Shown piece by piece: positions 7,793 to 18,175 of a DNA stretch of 64,000 bases. The DNA is from Mucilaginibacter sp. cycad4. GTDB lineage: Bacteria > Bacteroidota > Bacteroidia > Sphingobacteriales > Sphingobacteriaceae. The notes beneath the pieces were generated by a model. That model was not told the origin of the DNA. It did no database searches and worked only from the letters and a program-made list of their open reading frames with translations. A program made the translations under genes and the position numbers. Location of the stretch: positions 434,001 through 498,000 of the forward strand of contig NZ_CP139559.1 in the NCBI RefSeq assembly GCF_034263275.1. The letters run 5' to 3'. Every line of letters begins with the position of its first letter. The stretch's first letter is position 1.

Positions 7793-10036
7793 TTAGACAC
7801 TTTTCTCTGATTTAACAACCACGTGGATGCTCATGGGTTGTTTATTCATCTCTTTTTGAATGCTGGCGCTGGTTGGAGCCGGATGGCTATTCAGGTGTGG
7901 GGCAATAACCAATGAAACTATCGACATTAATTTAATGAGGATATTCATAGATGGGCCTGAAGTATCTTTAAACGGATCACCTACGGTATCACCTGTTACT
8001 GATGCTTTGTGTGGTTCCGATTTTTTGTAGAAGATCTCGCCATTGATATCGCAGCCTTTCTCGAATGATTTTTTTGCATTGTCCCATGCACCACCTGCAT
8101 TGCTCTGGAAAATTCCCATCAACACGCCCGATACGGTAACACCTGCCAGCAAGCCGCCTAACACTTCGGGGCCAAAGGCAAAACCGATGATGATAGGGGT
8201 GATCAATGCGATTAAACCAGGGGCAACCATTTCGCGGATAGATGCTTTGGTAGATATGGCTACGCATTTTTCGTATTCGGGTTTACCTTCATAGGTCATG
8301 ATGCCTGGAATTTCGCGGAATTGGCGCCTAACTTCTTCTACCATGGCCATGGCTGCCCTGCCCACCGCAGCGATAGCTAAGGCAGAAAAAATGAACGGAA
8401 TCATTCCGCCAACAAACAGGCCGGCCAGTACGTTAGCTTTATAAATATCAATATGTTCAATACCTGCAACACCCACAAAAGCCGCAAATAAGGCTAATGA
8501 CGTTAACGCTGCCGAAGCAATAGCAAAACCTTTACCTGTAGCAGCTGTAGTGTTACCAACAGCATCCAGGTTATCGGTACGATGGCGTACTTCTTCGGGC
8601 AGGCGGCTCATTTCGGCAATACCACCGGCATTATCTGCAATTGGCCCGAAAGCGTCGATAGCCAGTTGCATAGCTGTAGTTGCCATCATACCGGCAGCAG
8701 CGATAGCAACACCGTATAAACCGGCAAAATAATATGAACCATAAATACCCGATGCCAAAACAAGGATAGGCAGCACAGTTGATTCCATACCTACCGATAG
8801 GCCGCCGATAATATTGGTAGCGTGACCGGTTGACGATTGCCTGATAATACTCAATACCGGGCGTTTACCCATGGCTGTGTAATATTCAGTAATAATCGAC
8901 ATTAAAGTGCCTACTACCAGACCAACCAATATCGATCCGAAAACACCATTTTTGGTGAAAGGTATTATTCCTGTTTTTACAACACCATTAACTTCGTCAC
9001 GTACCATATGAAATTCGCCCGATGGCAACATCCATTGTACAACAAAATAGGTAGCTATAGCCGTTAATACAATTGAGGCCCAGTTGCCAATATTCAGAGC
9101 ATTTTGTACGCTATCGGTTTCATTTTTAATTTTCACAAGAGATGCGCCAACAATGGAAAATATTAATCCTAAACCGGCAATCACCATTGGTAACAATACC
9201 GGGGCAATGCCACCGAAATTATCATGTGATACAATTTCCCGGCCCAGTACCATGGTAGCCAGCATGGTGGCTACATATGAGCCAAAAAGGTCTGCGCCCA
9301 TACCGGCAACGTCACCTACGTTATCACCTACGTTATCAGCAATGGTGGCGGGGTTACGAACATCATCTTCAGGAATGCCGGCTTCAACTTTACCTACCAG
9401 GTCGGCGCCTACGTCGGCTGCTTTGGTGTAGATCCCGCCGCCAACACGGGCAAATAATGCTATAGATTCTGCACCTAATGAAAAACCTGCTAAAACATCA
9501 AGGGCTTTTGCCATGGCCTCGCCGTTAACGGTACTGCCCGCTACTTTAACAACATAAACCTGGTAAAAAACAATAAAAAGCGATCCTAAACCAATAATAG
9601 CCAAACCGGCAACACCCAAGCCCATTACTGTTCCGCCGGTAAATGAAACCTTTAATGCTTGTGCTAAACTGGTACGTGCGGCCTGTGTAGTGCGTACGTT
9701 AGCTTTGGTAGCGATGCGCATCCCCAGGTAACCTGCAAAGGCTGATAGAAATGCGCCTATCACAAATGATATGGCAATAACCGGACTTGAGCTGGCAACC
9801 GTTGTGCCCGACCAGGCCAGCAAAATACCGGCAACTACCACAAAACCGCCTAATATTTTCCATTCGGCACGTAAAAAGGCCATAGCGCCATCGGCAATAT
9901 AGCCTGCAAGTGTGGCCATGTCACCGTCACCGGCGTTTTGTTTGGTAACCCAGGCGGCTTTAACGGCCATAACGAGGATCCCGATAAGTCCAAAAACAGG
10001 AATTAAATAAATTAAATAATTGTTCAGAAAATCCAT
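7793..10036 (-). CDS. hppA: membrane-bound ion-translocating pyrophosphatase
   Basis: A 747-residue polytopic membrane protein that couples pyrophosphate hydrolysis to pumping of H+ and/or Na+ across the inner membrane. The substrate-binding signature is present ([14 protein letters not shown], then [22 protein letters not shown]), as is the second Asp-rich motif [16 protein letters not shown]. The [10 protein letters not shown] segment has Ala and Gly where K+-independent enzymes have Lys and Thr, which points to the K+-dependent class. About 16 hydrophobic segments are present, and the length is normal. It is monocistronic and divergent from the APC permease. Which ion is pumped cannot be told by eye. 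Confidence 0.96.
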   Translation of the reverse strand: MDFLNNYLIYLIPVFGLIGILVMAVKAAWVTKQNAGDGDMATLAGYIADGAMAFLRAEWKILGGFVVVAGILLAWSGTTVASSSPVIAISFVIGAFLSAFAGYLGMRIATKANVRTTQAARTSLAQALKVSFTGGTVMGLGVAGLAIIGLGSLFIVFYQVYVVKVAGSTVNGEAMAKALDVLAGFSLGAESIALFARVGGGIYTKAADVGADLVGKVEAGIPEDDVRNPATIADNVGDNVGDVAGMGADLFGSYVATMLATMVLGREIVSHDNFGGIAPVLLPMVIAGLGLIFSIVGASLVKIKNETDSVQNALNIGNWASIVLTAIATYFVVQWMLPSGEFHMVRDEVNGVVKTGIIPFTKNGVFGSILVGLVVGTLMSIITEYYTAMGKRPVLSIIRQSSTGHATNIIGGLSVGMESTVLPILVLASGIYGSYYFAGLYGVAIAAAGMMATTAMQLAIDAFGPIADNAGGIAEMSRLPEEVRHRTDNLDAVGNTTAATGKGFAIASAALTSLALFAAFVGVAGIEHIDIYKANVLAGLFVGGMIPFIFSALAIAAVGRAAMAMVEEVRRQFREIPGIMTYEGKPEYEKCVAISTKASIREMVAPGLIALITPIIIGFAFGPEVLGGLLAGVTVSGVLMGIFQSNAGGAWDNAKKSFEKGCDINGEIFYKKSEPHKASVTGDTVGDPFKDTSGPSMNILIKLMSIVSLVIAPHLNSHPAPTSASIQKEMNKQPMSIHVVVKSEKSV

Positions 10037-10187
10037 ATCACAAGTTTGGTTTAATAAGTAGTACTACTTGGTTTTAGCAGTGTTTAATAATTGGTGATTG
10101 CAAAATAGTAATTTTATTTATTTACTATAGTGATCGTTAATATTAAAGTTTTTTGAATAGTTTAGAGATTTAAACCCTAAAACATAT

Positions 10188-11624
10188 ATGGCGAAAAACT
10201 CATCGCAGCCCAAAATGAAACATGAGCTTAGCTTGCTGGACGGTACCATGCTGGTATCGGGCTCCATGATAGGCTCAGGTATTTTTATTGTTAGTGCAGA
10301 TATTACCCGTAATGTTGGCTCTGCCGGCTGGCTGATAGCCATCTGGGTTATCACCGGTTTTATGACCCTCACTGCCGCCTTAAGCTATGGCGAATTAAGC
10401 GGCATGTTTCCCAAAGCCGGCGGGCAGTATGTGTATTTAAAGGAAGCTTATAATAAGCTCATCGCGTTTTTATACGGATGGAGTTTTTTTGCGGTGATCC
10501 AAACAGGCACCATTGCCGCCGTAGGGGTGGCTTTCAGCAAGTTTGCTGCTTATATATTTCGCCCTCTTAGCGAGGAGAACATTCTTTTTCAACTCGGTTT
10601 CTTAAAGATCAGCGCGGCACAGCTGATGTCAATTTTCATTATCGTACTACTTACCTACATCAATACCAAAGGGGTAAAAAGTGGTAAACTTATCCAAACC
10701 ACATTCACGCTTACCAAGCTTTTAAGTTTGTTTGGTTTGATCATATTTGGTTTTGTTGCGCTAAAGCCCGAAATATGGCATGCCAACTGGAGTAACGCCT
10801 GGGATATTCATAACCTTAAAGCGGATAATACAACTGTTAGTCTTACCCTTGCTGCCGCCATGGGGGCTATTGCAGCTTCGATGGTAGGTTCGATATTCAG
10901 CAGTGATGCCTGGAACAGCGTGACTTTTATAGCCGGTGAAATGAAGAACCCTAAAAGGGATGTTGCCTTAAGTCTTGGTTTAGGGACTTTGATCGTTACC
11001 ATCATTTATGTATCGGCCAACGTTGCTTACACTGGCGTACTGTCGATGCATGATATAGCCACTGCCGATAAAGATCGTGTTGCCGTAGCTGCATCGCATA
11101 TCATATTTGGTAATCTCGGCACTTATATCATTGCTGTTATGATCATGATATCAACTTTTGGCTGCAATAACGGCTTGATACTTTCTGGAGCGAGGGTTTA
11201 TTATACCATGGCAAAAGATGGGTTATTCTTTAAACAAACAGGTGAGTTAAATAAATTTGGCGTGCCAGAGTTTGGGTTATGGATCCAGGCAGCAGTAGCA
11301 TCGGTACTTTGTTTAAGCGGCCGCTACGGCGATCTGTTAGATATGATCTCATTTGTGGTAGTGATTTTTTATGTGCTCACTATTTTTGGTATTTATATTC
11401 TACGGACTAAACAGCCAAATGCCGAGCGCCCTTATAAAGCACTGGGATACCCGGTTTTGCCTGCTATATACATAATAATGGGATTGATATTTTGCGTATT
11501 GTTGATCATTTACAAGCCCCAGTTTACCTGGCCGGGCTTAATTATTGTATTGATTGGCGTACCAATATATTATATTTCGCAGCGGAACGTTAAGAAACAG
11601 GATGAGGCACTTACTGGTAATTAG
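10188..11624 (+). CDS. APC-superfamily amino acid permease
   Basis: A 478-residue integral membrane protein with about 12 hydrophobic segments. The first helix carries GSMIGSGIFIVSADI, the G-S/A-G-I-F motif that binds the amino-acid backbone in APC transporters. The following PKAGGQYVYLKEAY is typical of LAT/YfnA-like members. It probably imports or exchanges amino acids across the inner membrane; the substrate is not predictable. Its last 23 bases overlap the start of dacB, so the two are probably co-transcribed, which may be incidental or may link amino-acid uptake with cell-wall peptide recycling. Confidence 0.92.
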   Translation: MAKNSSQPKMKHELSLLDGTMLVSGSMIGSGIFIVSADITRNVGSAGWLIAIWVITGFMTLTAALSYGELSGMFPKAGGQYVYLKEAYNKLIAFLYGWSFFAVIQTGTIAAVGVAFSKFAAYIFRPLSEENILFQLGFLKISAAQLMSIFIIVLLTYINTKGVKSGKLIQTTFTLTKLLSLFGLIIFGFVALKPEIWHANWSNAWDIHNLKADNTTVSLTLAAAMGAIAASMVGSIFSSDAWNSVTFIAGEMKNPKRDVALSLGLGTLIVTIIYVSANVAYTGVLSMHDIATADKDRVAVAASHIIFGNLGTYIIAVMIMISTFGCNNGLILSGARVYYTMAKDGLFFKQTGELNKFGVPEFGLWIQAAVASVLCLSGRYGDLLDMISFVVVIFYVLTIFGIYILRTKQPNAERPYKALGYPVLPAIYIIMGLIFCVLLIIYKPQFTWPGLIIVLIGVPIYYISQRNVKKQDEALTGN

Positions 11625-13008
11625 TTTTTTATTTATAGGTGGATATGTTACGGCGCAAACGCTTCAGCAAAGGATATCAAATGCTTTTAACCGTTTACAG
11701 GCCGATAGCCAGTGCAGCTATGCTTCAGTATCGTTAACTGTACTTGATGCCAAAACCGGGGAGCAGATATTTGGCGGTAACCCTAACATGGGTTTGGCTA
11801 CCGCTTCAACGCTTAAAACCATTACCAGTATTACTGCATTTAATGTTTTAGGCCCCGATTTTCAATATCAAACACAATTAGGTTATTCCGGAGAGATTAG
11901 TGCCGACGGCATCCTGACCGGCGATATCATCATTAAAGGCGCCGGCGACCCAACCCTGGGCAGTTGGCGATATGAACAAACCAAAGAGGGCCATGTATTA
12001 GCCCTTATGGCCGATGCCCTGCAAAAAGCCGGTATCAAAAAAATTAACGGCCGTATTATTGGTGATGACAGCATCTTCGGTACGCAATCTATCCCCGAAG
12101 GCTGGATCTGGCAGGATATCGGCAACTATTACGGAGCAGGAACATCCGGGCTTTGCTGGCGCGAAAATCAGTTTGATATCAAGCTTCGTACCGGTGCGGT
12201 TGGTAACCCGGTTGGCGTATCCCGCACTGTTCCGCTGATGCCATACCTTGCATTTAAAAGCGAGTTGACAAATGGTTCTGCCGGATCAGGCGATAATGCC
12301 TATGCCTTTTTACCAGTTGGCAGTAAGGTAATATATCTGCGCGGCACCTACGCCATTGACCAGGACAAGAAAAGCATTTCGGCTGCCATCCCTGATGCCG
12401 CTTATGATGCTGCGTTACGGCTTAATGATACGCTGAGGAGCTTAGGTATCATTATCGGTAATGAGCCGGAATCAGCCGCTACTTTGAATGCTAAAAACCT
12501 GCCTTTACCTGCTATCTCAAAAAATCTGGCAACTATATCATCACCAACTTTAAGCAAAATAGTTTACTGGCTTAACCAGAAAAGTATCAACCTTTACGCT
12601 GAACAGTTACTTAAAACTATAGCCTGGAAACAGGGCCGCAAGCCTACAACCGCAAATGGGGTGGATGAGGTACAAAAGTTTTGGGCAGCCAAAGGGATAG
12701 ATACGAGGAGTATGAATATTTACGATGGCAGCGGCCTTTCGCCCGGCGATAGGGTAACTACGTTAACGCTGGCCCGCATCCTGCAATCGGCAAAAAAAGA
12801 AAGCTGGTTTCCCGATTTTTATACAAGTTTGCCGGTTTATAATGATATGAAGATGAAAAGCGGTAGTATCAACAACGTGTTGTGCTATGCCGGTTATCAA
12901 ACCAAAAACGGGCGTGAGCTTTGTTTTTCTATTATGATTAATAATTTCAGCGGACCGGGCCGGGGTATAAAGGAGAAAATGTTCAGGGTTTTGGATGAGT
13001 TGAAGTAA
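11602..13008 (+). CDS. dacB: D-alanyl-D-alanine carboxypeptidase/endopeptidase (PBP4 type)
   Basis: A 468-residue periplasmic penicillin-binding protein of class C (PBP4/DacB). A signal peptide spans about residues 1-19, cleaved after TAQ. Active-site motifs are visible: S-x-x-K as STLK (about residue 72), S-x-N as SIN (in QKSINLYAEQL), and K-T/S-G as KSG near the C-terminus. The enzyme trims peptidoglycan stem peptides. The upstream in-frame ATG at 11554 is deep inside the permease gene; the ATG at 11602 precedes a clean signal peptide. A run of eight C follows its stop at 13012-13019. Confidence 0.93.
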   Translation: MRHLLVISFLFIGGYVTAQTLQQRISNAFNRLQADSQCSYASVSLTVLDAKTGEQIFGGNPNMGLATASTLKTITSITAFNVLGPDFQYQTQLGYSGEISADGILTGDIIIKGAGDPTLGSWRYEQTKEGHVLALMADALQKAGIKKINGRIIGDDSIFGTQSIPEGWIWQDIGNYYGAGTSGLCWRENQFDIKLRTGAVGNPVGVSRTVPLMPYLAFKSELTNGSAGSGDNAYAFLPVGSKVIYLRGTYAIDQDKKSISAAIPDAAYDAALRLNDTLRSLGIIIGNEPESAATLNAKNLPLPAISKNLATISSPTLSKIVYWLNQKSINLYAEQLLKTIAWKQGRKPTTANGVDEVQKFWAAKGIDTRSMNIYDGSGLSPGDRVTTLTLARILQSAKKESWFPDFYTSLPVYNDMKMKSGSINNVLCYAGYQTKNGRELCFSIMINNFSGPGRGIKEKMFRVLDELK

Positions 13009-13114
13009 TTGCCCCCCCCGGCCCTAAAGTGGGAGTTTTTATAGATTTTTATATCGGCTTTTATTCTATTGGTAAACACCTTAACTTTATTGGAACCGTA
13101 ATATCGAACCGATA

Positions 13115-13510
13115 ATGAAAAGTTATAAACTTATTTTCCTTGCAGCACTGTCATTTGCGGCCTGCAAAAGCAAAACCAGCCCGGCCGATGATGTCCAAAC
13201 CATCAAATTTAAATTCACCGAACTTGGCCGCGAAACCCAGTTCAGGATCAGCTGCGATAAGTTTGATTATTACTTCCCCGAAGGGAAAGAAAAATATTTT
13301 GATAAAAAGCCGGGCATTGATAGTGTAATGCAGTTGCTAACCGGTATGAAGATGGTAAGTGAAGGCATCGAACCTGATGTGCGTGGGAAGATCTATATTA
13401 CCCATACTACTAAAGCCGTTGATACCGTGTGCGTTGGCGTTAAAGCACTCAGTTACAAAGGCACAATTTATGAAACGCCACAGGAGTTGTTGGTGTTGAT
13501 ACAGAAATAG
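13115..13510 (+). CDS. hypothetical lipoprotein
   Basis: A 131-residue protein with a short lipoprotein signal (MKSYKLIFLAALSFAAC, lipobox SFAAC, acylated Cys17). The mature part is a small, mixed-charge domain containing FKFTELGRETQFRIS and a Lys-rich GKEKYFDKK stretch. I do not recognise the family. It lies 107 bases downstream of dacB and may share its transcript. An envelope location is well supported; the role is unknown. Confidence 0.75.
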   Translation: MKSYKLIFLAALSFAACKSKTSPADDVQTIKFKFTELGRETQFRISCDKFDYYFPEGKEKYFDKKPGIDSVMQLLTGMKMVSEGIEPDVRGKIYITHTTKAVDTVCVGVKALSYKGTIYETPQELLVLIQK

Positions 13511-13591
13511 TTGCACCAGGGGTGCAAATGGTTCGTTGTAATCAAGCCATTGCTGAGAGAATGAGCAACGATCATCTAAAAATGACGGCGG

Positions 13592-14635
13592 TCAGTTCTT
13601 CATTTTGGCCAGCCGCTCGGGCGAGAGCACGGTGATCTGGCTTCCTTTTTTATCAATGAGGTTTTCATCTTTAAAATCGGTAAGGGTACGGCTTACGGTT
13701 TCGGTTGCTATGCCGGCCATGGCCGCAAGATCTTCGCGCGAAATTTTGAAGTCTCCACCCTGCTGTTTATGCAGGCGCATCAGAGTATCGGCCATCCTTT
13801 TCCGTACTGAGTTGTAGGCAAGCTGCAATAATTGTTCTTCCCGGTCGCGGATATGATTGGAGAGTAGTTTGATAAATTCGCGGGCAATATCAGGATATAA
13901 ATTGAGGAGGTTATCCAGTTGGTCTTTCGGGATCAGGCACAGCTGGCTGTCCTCCATTGCAGTTGCAGTGTCTGTATAGGCCTCGTTCGAGAGCATGGCA
14001 TTCACCCCCAGGTACTCTTCAGCTGCGTGTATGGCAGTCATCAGTTCACGGCCATCGTTTGCCAGCTTAACGGTTTTAACCCGGCCTTTTAGTATCAGGT
14101 ACAAGCCATTCCCTTTATCACCATCGTAGTAAATTACCTGGTCTTTTTTAAACAGGCGTGCCTTTCGGTCGCTGATAATGCGCTTTAACTCGGCAAGGCC
14201 GTTGTTTTTTGATACGATGGAGCTTAAGCTCTCCAGCGACTGGCTATAAAAGCTTTGTTGTGCGGTTTTTTTTCGCAGCCTGCTTTCAATGGCATTCATC
14301 AGTTCAATATCGTCGAAAGGCTTGGTGAGGTAATCATCGGCCCCCATTTCCATGCCTTTGCGCTGGTCAATCCGTTCGGCCCTGGCGGTTAAAAATATAA
14401 AAGGAATAGCGGCTGTTTCGGGGTTTTTATTCAGCATAAATAAAACCCCATAGCCGTCAAGCTCGGGCATCATGATATCGCAAAGTATTACATCGGGCAG
14501 GTTTTTAATGGCCAGTTCAACGCCTTTTTTACCATTATCTGCCTCAAATACAGTATAACCGGCCAGCTCCAGTATTTCAACTACATTTTCGCGGATATCG
14601 TTATTATCTTCAATGATCAGGATCTTTTGGCTCAT
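13592..14635 (-). CDS. response regulator fused to CRP/FNR-type DNA-binding module
   Basis: A 347-residue fusion. Residues 1-123 form a CheY-like receiver with acidic pocket E9/D10, phospho-acceptor D53 (CDIMMPELDG), conserved T in LTAR and K in TKPFDD. Residues about 150-270 form a cyclic-nucleotide-binding fold (KDQVIYYDGDKGNGLYLILKGRVK). The C-terminus is a CRP-type winged helix (ISREDLAAMAGIATETVSRTL). It thus links phosphorylation to a CRP/FNR-type promoter switch. Its ATG overlaps the stop of the upstream kinase (ATGA), so kinase and regulator are coupled partners. Whether the middle domain binds a nucleotide is not evident. Confidence 0.93.
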   Translation of the reverse strand: MSQKILIIEDNNDIRENVVEILELAGYTVFEADNGKKGVELAIKNLPDVILCDIMMPELDGYGVLFMLNKNPETAAIPFIFLTARAERIDQRKGMEMGADDYLTKPFDDIELMNAIESRLRKKTAQQSFYSQSLESLSSIVSKNNGLAELKRIISDRKARLFKKDQVIYYDGDKGNGLYLILKGRVKTVKLANDGRELMTAIHAAEEYLGVNAMLSNEAYTDTATAMEDSQLCLIPKDQLDNLLNLYPDIAREFIKLLSNHIRDREEQLLQLAYNSVRKRMADTLMRLHKQQGGDFKISREDLAAMAGIATETVSRTLTDFKDENLIDKKGSQITVLSPERLAKMKN

Positions 14636-15819
14636 AAGGCTGGAAATAAAATGGTGAATAAAGTGCCTTCGTTTACGTTGCTCTGAAAATCAACCCGGCC
14701 GTTCATAAGGGCGGCATACCGGGCCACAATGTTAAGGCCCAAACCGGTGCCGGGGATATTACCTGTATTATGAGCCCTGAAAAATGCCTCGAATAAATGC
14801 TTTTGATCGCTTTCGGGAATGCCTATGCCGTTATCTTTTACAGTAATAGAACAGCCGGATGCATTTATTTCAGTACTAAATTCAATAAAGCTGTCCTCGC
14901 CCGAATATTTGATGGCGTTAGTGATGAGATTGATAATGCAGTTTTTAAGCAGGTTAATATCAAGATAAGCCATACTATCCGTACCTGTATGCTGATAAAG
15001 GATATTTTGATTTTGCTTGGCCATAATCTGCATTTCTTCGGTTATTTCCTCCGCCAGTTTAACCAGGTCAAACCTGGTATATGATGGTTCAACACGCCCC
15101 GCTTCCAGTTTTTCGAGCGAGAGAAAATCGTTCAGAATGGTGGTAAGGTTGCCAACGGCATTTTTGATTTTACCAACATGCTTGCTGATCTGCGGGCTGT
15201 GCAAAGGCTCGGCATATTTATCAATAAGTGAGGCTGATAACTGAACCGCGCTTAAAGGCGTACGAAACTCATGTGATGCCATGGATACAAAGCGGCTTTT
15301 CAATTGCCCCAGTTCTTTCTCTTTTTCGAGGGACTGACTCACTTCTTCTTTTGCTTTTTGCAGTTCAAGAACAGATTGTTTTAAGGAGAGGGTGCGCTCC
15401 TCTACCACTTCCTCCAGGTGTGATGCATATTCCTTTAGCTTGTCTTCTGCTTCCTTCTCACGGCTAAGGTCGTGTATAAAACCGGCATATATTTTACGGC
15501 CCGAAAAATTTACGTCGCTAACCCCAAGTCTGAACGGGAATTGAGTGCCGTCCCTGCGCAAGCCTGTTACTTCGCGGCCTATACCAATGATATGTGGCTT
15601 ACCGGTAGTTTGATATCGATTGATATAATGATCATGCTCCTGCTTATAAGGCTGGGGCATTAATATCGACACGTTTTTGCCGATAACTTCGTTAGGCTCG
15701 TATTGAAAAAGTTTGCAGGCCGATGGGTTAATGGATTCTATGATCCCCCGTTCATCAATAGTAATAATGCCGTCGATAGCATTTTCAATAATGGCTTTTA
15801 ATAAGGCAGCATTTTCCAT
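14632..15819 (-). CDS. soluble PAS histidine kinase, FixL-like
   Basis: A 395-residue kinase with no membrane segment. The PAS domain is at about 5-118 and closely matches the FixL oxygen sensor: H62 in QEHDHYI, H76 and R82 in PHIIGIGREVTG have the same spacing (14 and 20) as FixL H200, H214 and R220, which bind or line the heme. A coiled coil (about 120-172), H-box with phospho-acceptor H183 (SMASHEFRTPL), N-box NLITNAIKYS, DNGIGIP and GTGLGLNIV follow. It is the first gene of a two-gene operon with the receiver-CRP regulator. Heme binding is inferred; the same PAS sequence type also occurs in kinases not tested for heme. Confidence 0.9.
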   Translation of the reverse strand: MENAALLKAIIENAIDGIITIDERGIIESINPSACKLFQYEPNEVIGKNVSILMPQPYKQEHDHYINRYQTTGKPHIIGIGREVTGLRRDGTQFPFRLGVSDVNFSGRKIYAGFIHDLSREKEAEDKLKEYASHLEEVVEERTLSLKQSVLELQKAKEEVSQSLEKEKELGQLKSRFVSMASHEFRTPLSAVQLSASLIDKYAEPLHSPQISKHVGKIKNAVGNLTTILNDFLSLEKLEAGRVEPSYTRFDLVKLAEEITEEMQIMAKQNQNILYQHTGTDSMAYLDINLLKNCIINLITNAIKYSGEDSFIEFSTEINASGCSITVKDNGIGIPESDQKHLFEAFFRAHNTGNIPGTGLGLNIVARYAALMNGRVDFQSNVNEGTLFTILFPAL

Positions 15820-16005
15820 AGATGAAGTTTGGGATATTTATCAGCTTTTACAAATATCAAAATTGACATGGATTATTTTGTCCTAAAGATGGTATATCTT
15901 AATTTAAATCAAAATTAGGCCTGTTTTGTAAGAGGAAAGTTACCGGTAGTTAACTTTGAGTTTATCTGCTTAGGCGTTATTTGCGCCTTGTTAAAAAACA
16001 GCTCA

Positions 16006-17241
16006 ATGAAAAAACTCCTGCTACTAACAATGCTTGGATGGGGTGGTTTAAGCGCCTTTGCACAAGCCCCCGTCAAAAATACCCCGACAGATTATGTAAA
16101 GACTAAAAACTACGGACTGCTGACTTTATTTGAACAGGATGCCGAAGTAAGCGCTTTACTTAAAAATGATCCCGGACTGGCACAGCTTACACAAAAAAAA
16201 CTAAGTGCCCTAAGTAGTTCCTTCACCGATTGTAAAGATGCATCATGTTTAACAGCTGCCGTAAAACTGACTGATGAAGATATCAAATCGGTAAGTGAGC
16301 GACTTATGGCTTTGTATAAGGCAGGTAACTCGCTTGATAAGCTGGTTAAATCAAAGCTGATCCCATCGGGGCAATACAGTTTGTATAAAAAACTATCGCC
16401 GGAGCAATTGCTTGTGAAGGCATGGGAGCAGGATGCTTGGAGTATCAACTATACTATTGGTGTTTATGCTGAAGGCAAAAAGCCTAACTATCCGCAAATA
16501 GATTCTATTAGCTATAATGTTAAAGCGAGGGCATATTATACGCTGATGTATGATGCCAGTGCTACGTTAATTGGTGATATTAAAGGAACAAAGCTGTTTT
16601 TTGAACCGGCTATGCAGGCAGCACTGCTTTATCTGCAGATCAACGAAAGGCAGGACCCTGCTAATTATGAGCCGATGGAGCTAAACGCAAACAAAGCTGC
16701 CGTAACCCGTATCAAAACCATTAAATGGGGCGGTTATCCTTATTCAAATATCCTCGTGCCCGGCGCTGGCCCTGATAATTTAACATCGCCGCTGAGCGGG
16801 GAGGGGATGCTGCGCTGCAGGCTGGCGGTACAGGAATATAAGGCGGGCAAAGCGCCGTTTATTATTGTATCAGGCGGTAAAGTGCATCCTTATAAAACAA
16901 AGTATAATGAAGCGGAAGAAATGAAGGTTTATTTAATGAAAACCCTTCACATTCCTGAAAATGTGATCATCATTGAACCGCATGCACGCCATACCACTAC
17001 CAATATGCGTAACAGCGCAAGGCTTCTTTATAAATATGGCATCCCCGCCGATAAGCCCGGCATTGTGGTAACTGATAAATCACAAACCGATTTTATCATG
17101 AATATGGATACCCGCTGCCAAAAGGAACTGAACTATGTGCCTTACAAACTGGCTAAGCGCAATTCTGAAACCGAAGTTGAATATTACCCGGTTGAAGAAG
17201 CGAAACAAATTGATCCTGATGAACCACTTGACCCTCGTTAA
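16006..17241 (+). CDS. exported DUF218/YdcF-like protein
   Basis: A 411-residue protein with a signal peptide (KKLLLLTMLGWGGLSAFA, cleaved about residue 19). The C-terminal half matches the DUF218 (YdcF/SanA/ElyC) fold: ILVPGAGP at the start of the domain, a SGEGMLRCRLAVQEY helix, FIIVSGGKVHP and the IIIEPHARHTTTNMRNSA segment. The N-terminal about 200 residues are helical and unassigned. DUF218 proteins act in envelope processes of poorly known chemistry. A TTG-started extension at 15988 is possible, but the ATG gives a better signal peptide. The next gene starts 10 bases later, implying an operon. Confidence 0.8.
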   Translation: MKKLLLLTMLGWGGLSAFAQAPVKNTPTDYVKTKNYGLLTLFEQDAEVSALLKNDPGLAQLTQKKLSALSSSFTDCKDASCLTAAVKLTDEDIKSVSERLMALYKAGNSLDKLVKSKLIPSGQYSLYKKLSPEQLLVKAWEQDAWSINYTIGVYAEGKKPNYPQIDSISYNVKARAYYTLMYDASATLIGDIKGTKLFFEPAMQAALLYLQINERQDPANYEPMELNANKAAVTRIKTIKWGGYPYSNILVPGAGPDNLTSPLSGEGMLRCRLAVQEYKAGKAPFIIVSGGKVHPYKTKYNEAEEMKVYLMKTLHIPENVIIIEPHARHTTTNMRNSARLLYKYGIPADKPGIVVTDKSQTDFIMNMDTRCQKELNYVPYKLAKRNSETEVEYYPVEEAKQIDPDEPLDPR

Positions 17242-17251
17242 TAATTAACTC

Positions 17252-18130
17252 ATGCAAAAACTTACTTTAACTATAGTAGCTGCTGTTTTAGGGATTGGCA
17301 GTATTACCACCGGGACAATTGATCATAAACTTGACCGCGCCATAACCATCGATTCTTTAGGCGCTTGCCAGGGGATTTCTTATCAAAACGGTCGTGTATT
17401 TTTATATGGTGACAGGGAGGTAGGGATGATCCGCGAATTTAAGCTGGATCATGACAGCCTGGTTTATCAGCATAAAGAATATAAGCTAACCCAAAACGGG
17501 CAGGATGTTATTAATCACCCAACCGGCATAGCTTATAATAATGATAAAGGGCCAACTTTTATAGGTAATTCCATTCGTTTGAATGCTGCAGGAAGCCAAT
17601 GGAGAGCCGTGATTTATAATGTAAACTGGAAAGGCCTGCTTAAAACCGGAACGCTTGACGGTAACTTAATTAATACCATTGAGGATGATGCCTGCATCCA
17701 GGGCACGCGTCCGGAATATGTAAAATATAATAATAAGTGGTATGTAGCCACTGCCGATTATGGCGATCATGGCAACGAAGTACGCTTGTATGACCCCGAA
17801 AAGCTGGCCAAAGCTAAAAGCACTAAAGAGCCCGGCGTACTTTATAAAAAGTTTACATGTACGCCCTGGGTACAAAACCTGTATTGGAAGGCTGATAAAG
17901 GTGTTTTAGTGCTGATTCAGAATAAGCTTGAGGGCAGGCAATGGCGGTTTACCTATGTTGATCTTAAAAAATCAATAGAAGCCGGTAAGCAGGTGGTACT
18001 AAGCCAGGTTGATGGTATTGACAGGGGTGATGAACTGGAAGGGTTTTCATTGCTTGGCAGTGATGAAAAGGGGATAGCCGTAACCTCATCACGCAAAAAT
18101 AACGTGAATTTTACCAGTACTTCCTGGTAG
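17252..18130 (+). CDS. hypothetical exported protein, propeller-like
   Basis: A 292-residue protein with an N-terminal hydrophobic signal (LTLTIVAAVLGIGSITTG). Repeated strand-turn blocks such as GRVFLYGDREVGMIREFKL, KWYVATADYGDHGNEVRLYD and KGVLVLIQNKLEGRQWRFTY suggest a beta-propeller similar to SdiA-regulated or esterase-like secreted proteins, but I cannot name a family with confidence. It probably works in the periplasm and shares a transcript with the DUF218 gene 10 bases upstream. A strong terminator follows. Confidence 0.7.
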   Translation: MQKLTLTIVAAVLGIGSITTGTIDHKLDRAITIDSLGACQGISYQNGRVFLYGDREVGMIREFKLDHDSLVYQHKEYKLTQNGQDVINHPTGIAYNNDKGPTFIGNSIRLNAAGSQWRAVIYNVNWKGLLKTGTLDGNLINTIEDDACIQGTRPEYVKYNNKWYVATADYGDHGNEVRLYDPEKLAKAKSTKEPGVLYKKFTCTPWVQNLYWKADKGVLVLIQNKLEGRQWRFTYVDLKKSIEAGKQVVLSQVDGIDRGDELEGFSLLGSDEKGIAVTSSRKNNVNFTSTSW

Positions 18131-18146
18131 CAGGCTAAAGTAAAAA

Positions 18147-18175
18147 TGCCTGCAAACAGGCAGGTGTTTTTTTAT
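18147..18175 (+). terminator. Rho-independent terminator
   Basis: Stem TGCCTG / CAGGCA with a CAAA loop, then GTG and a T run, 16 bases after the stop of the propeller-like gene. Confidence 0.85.
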
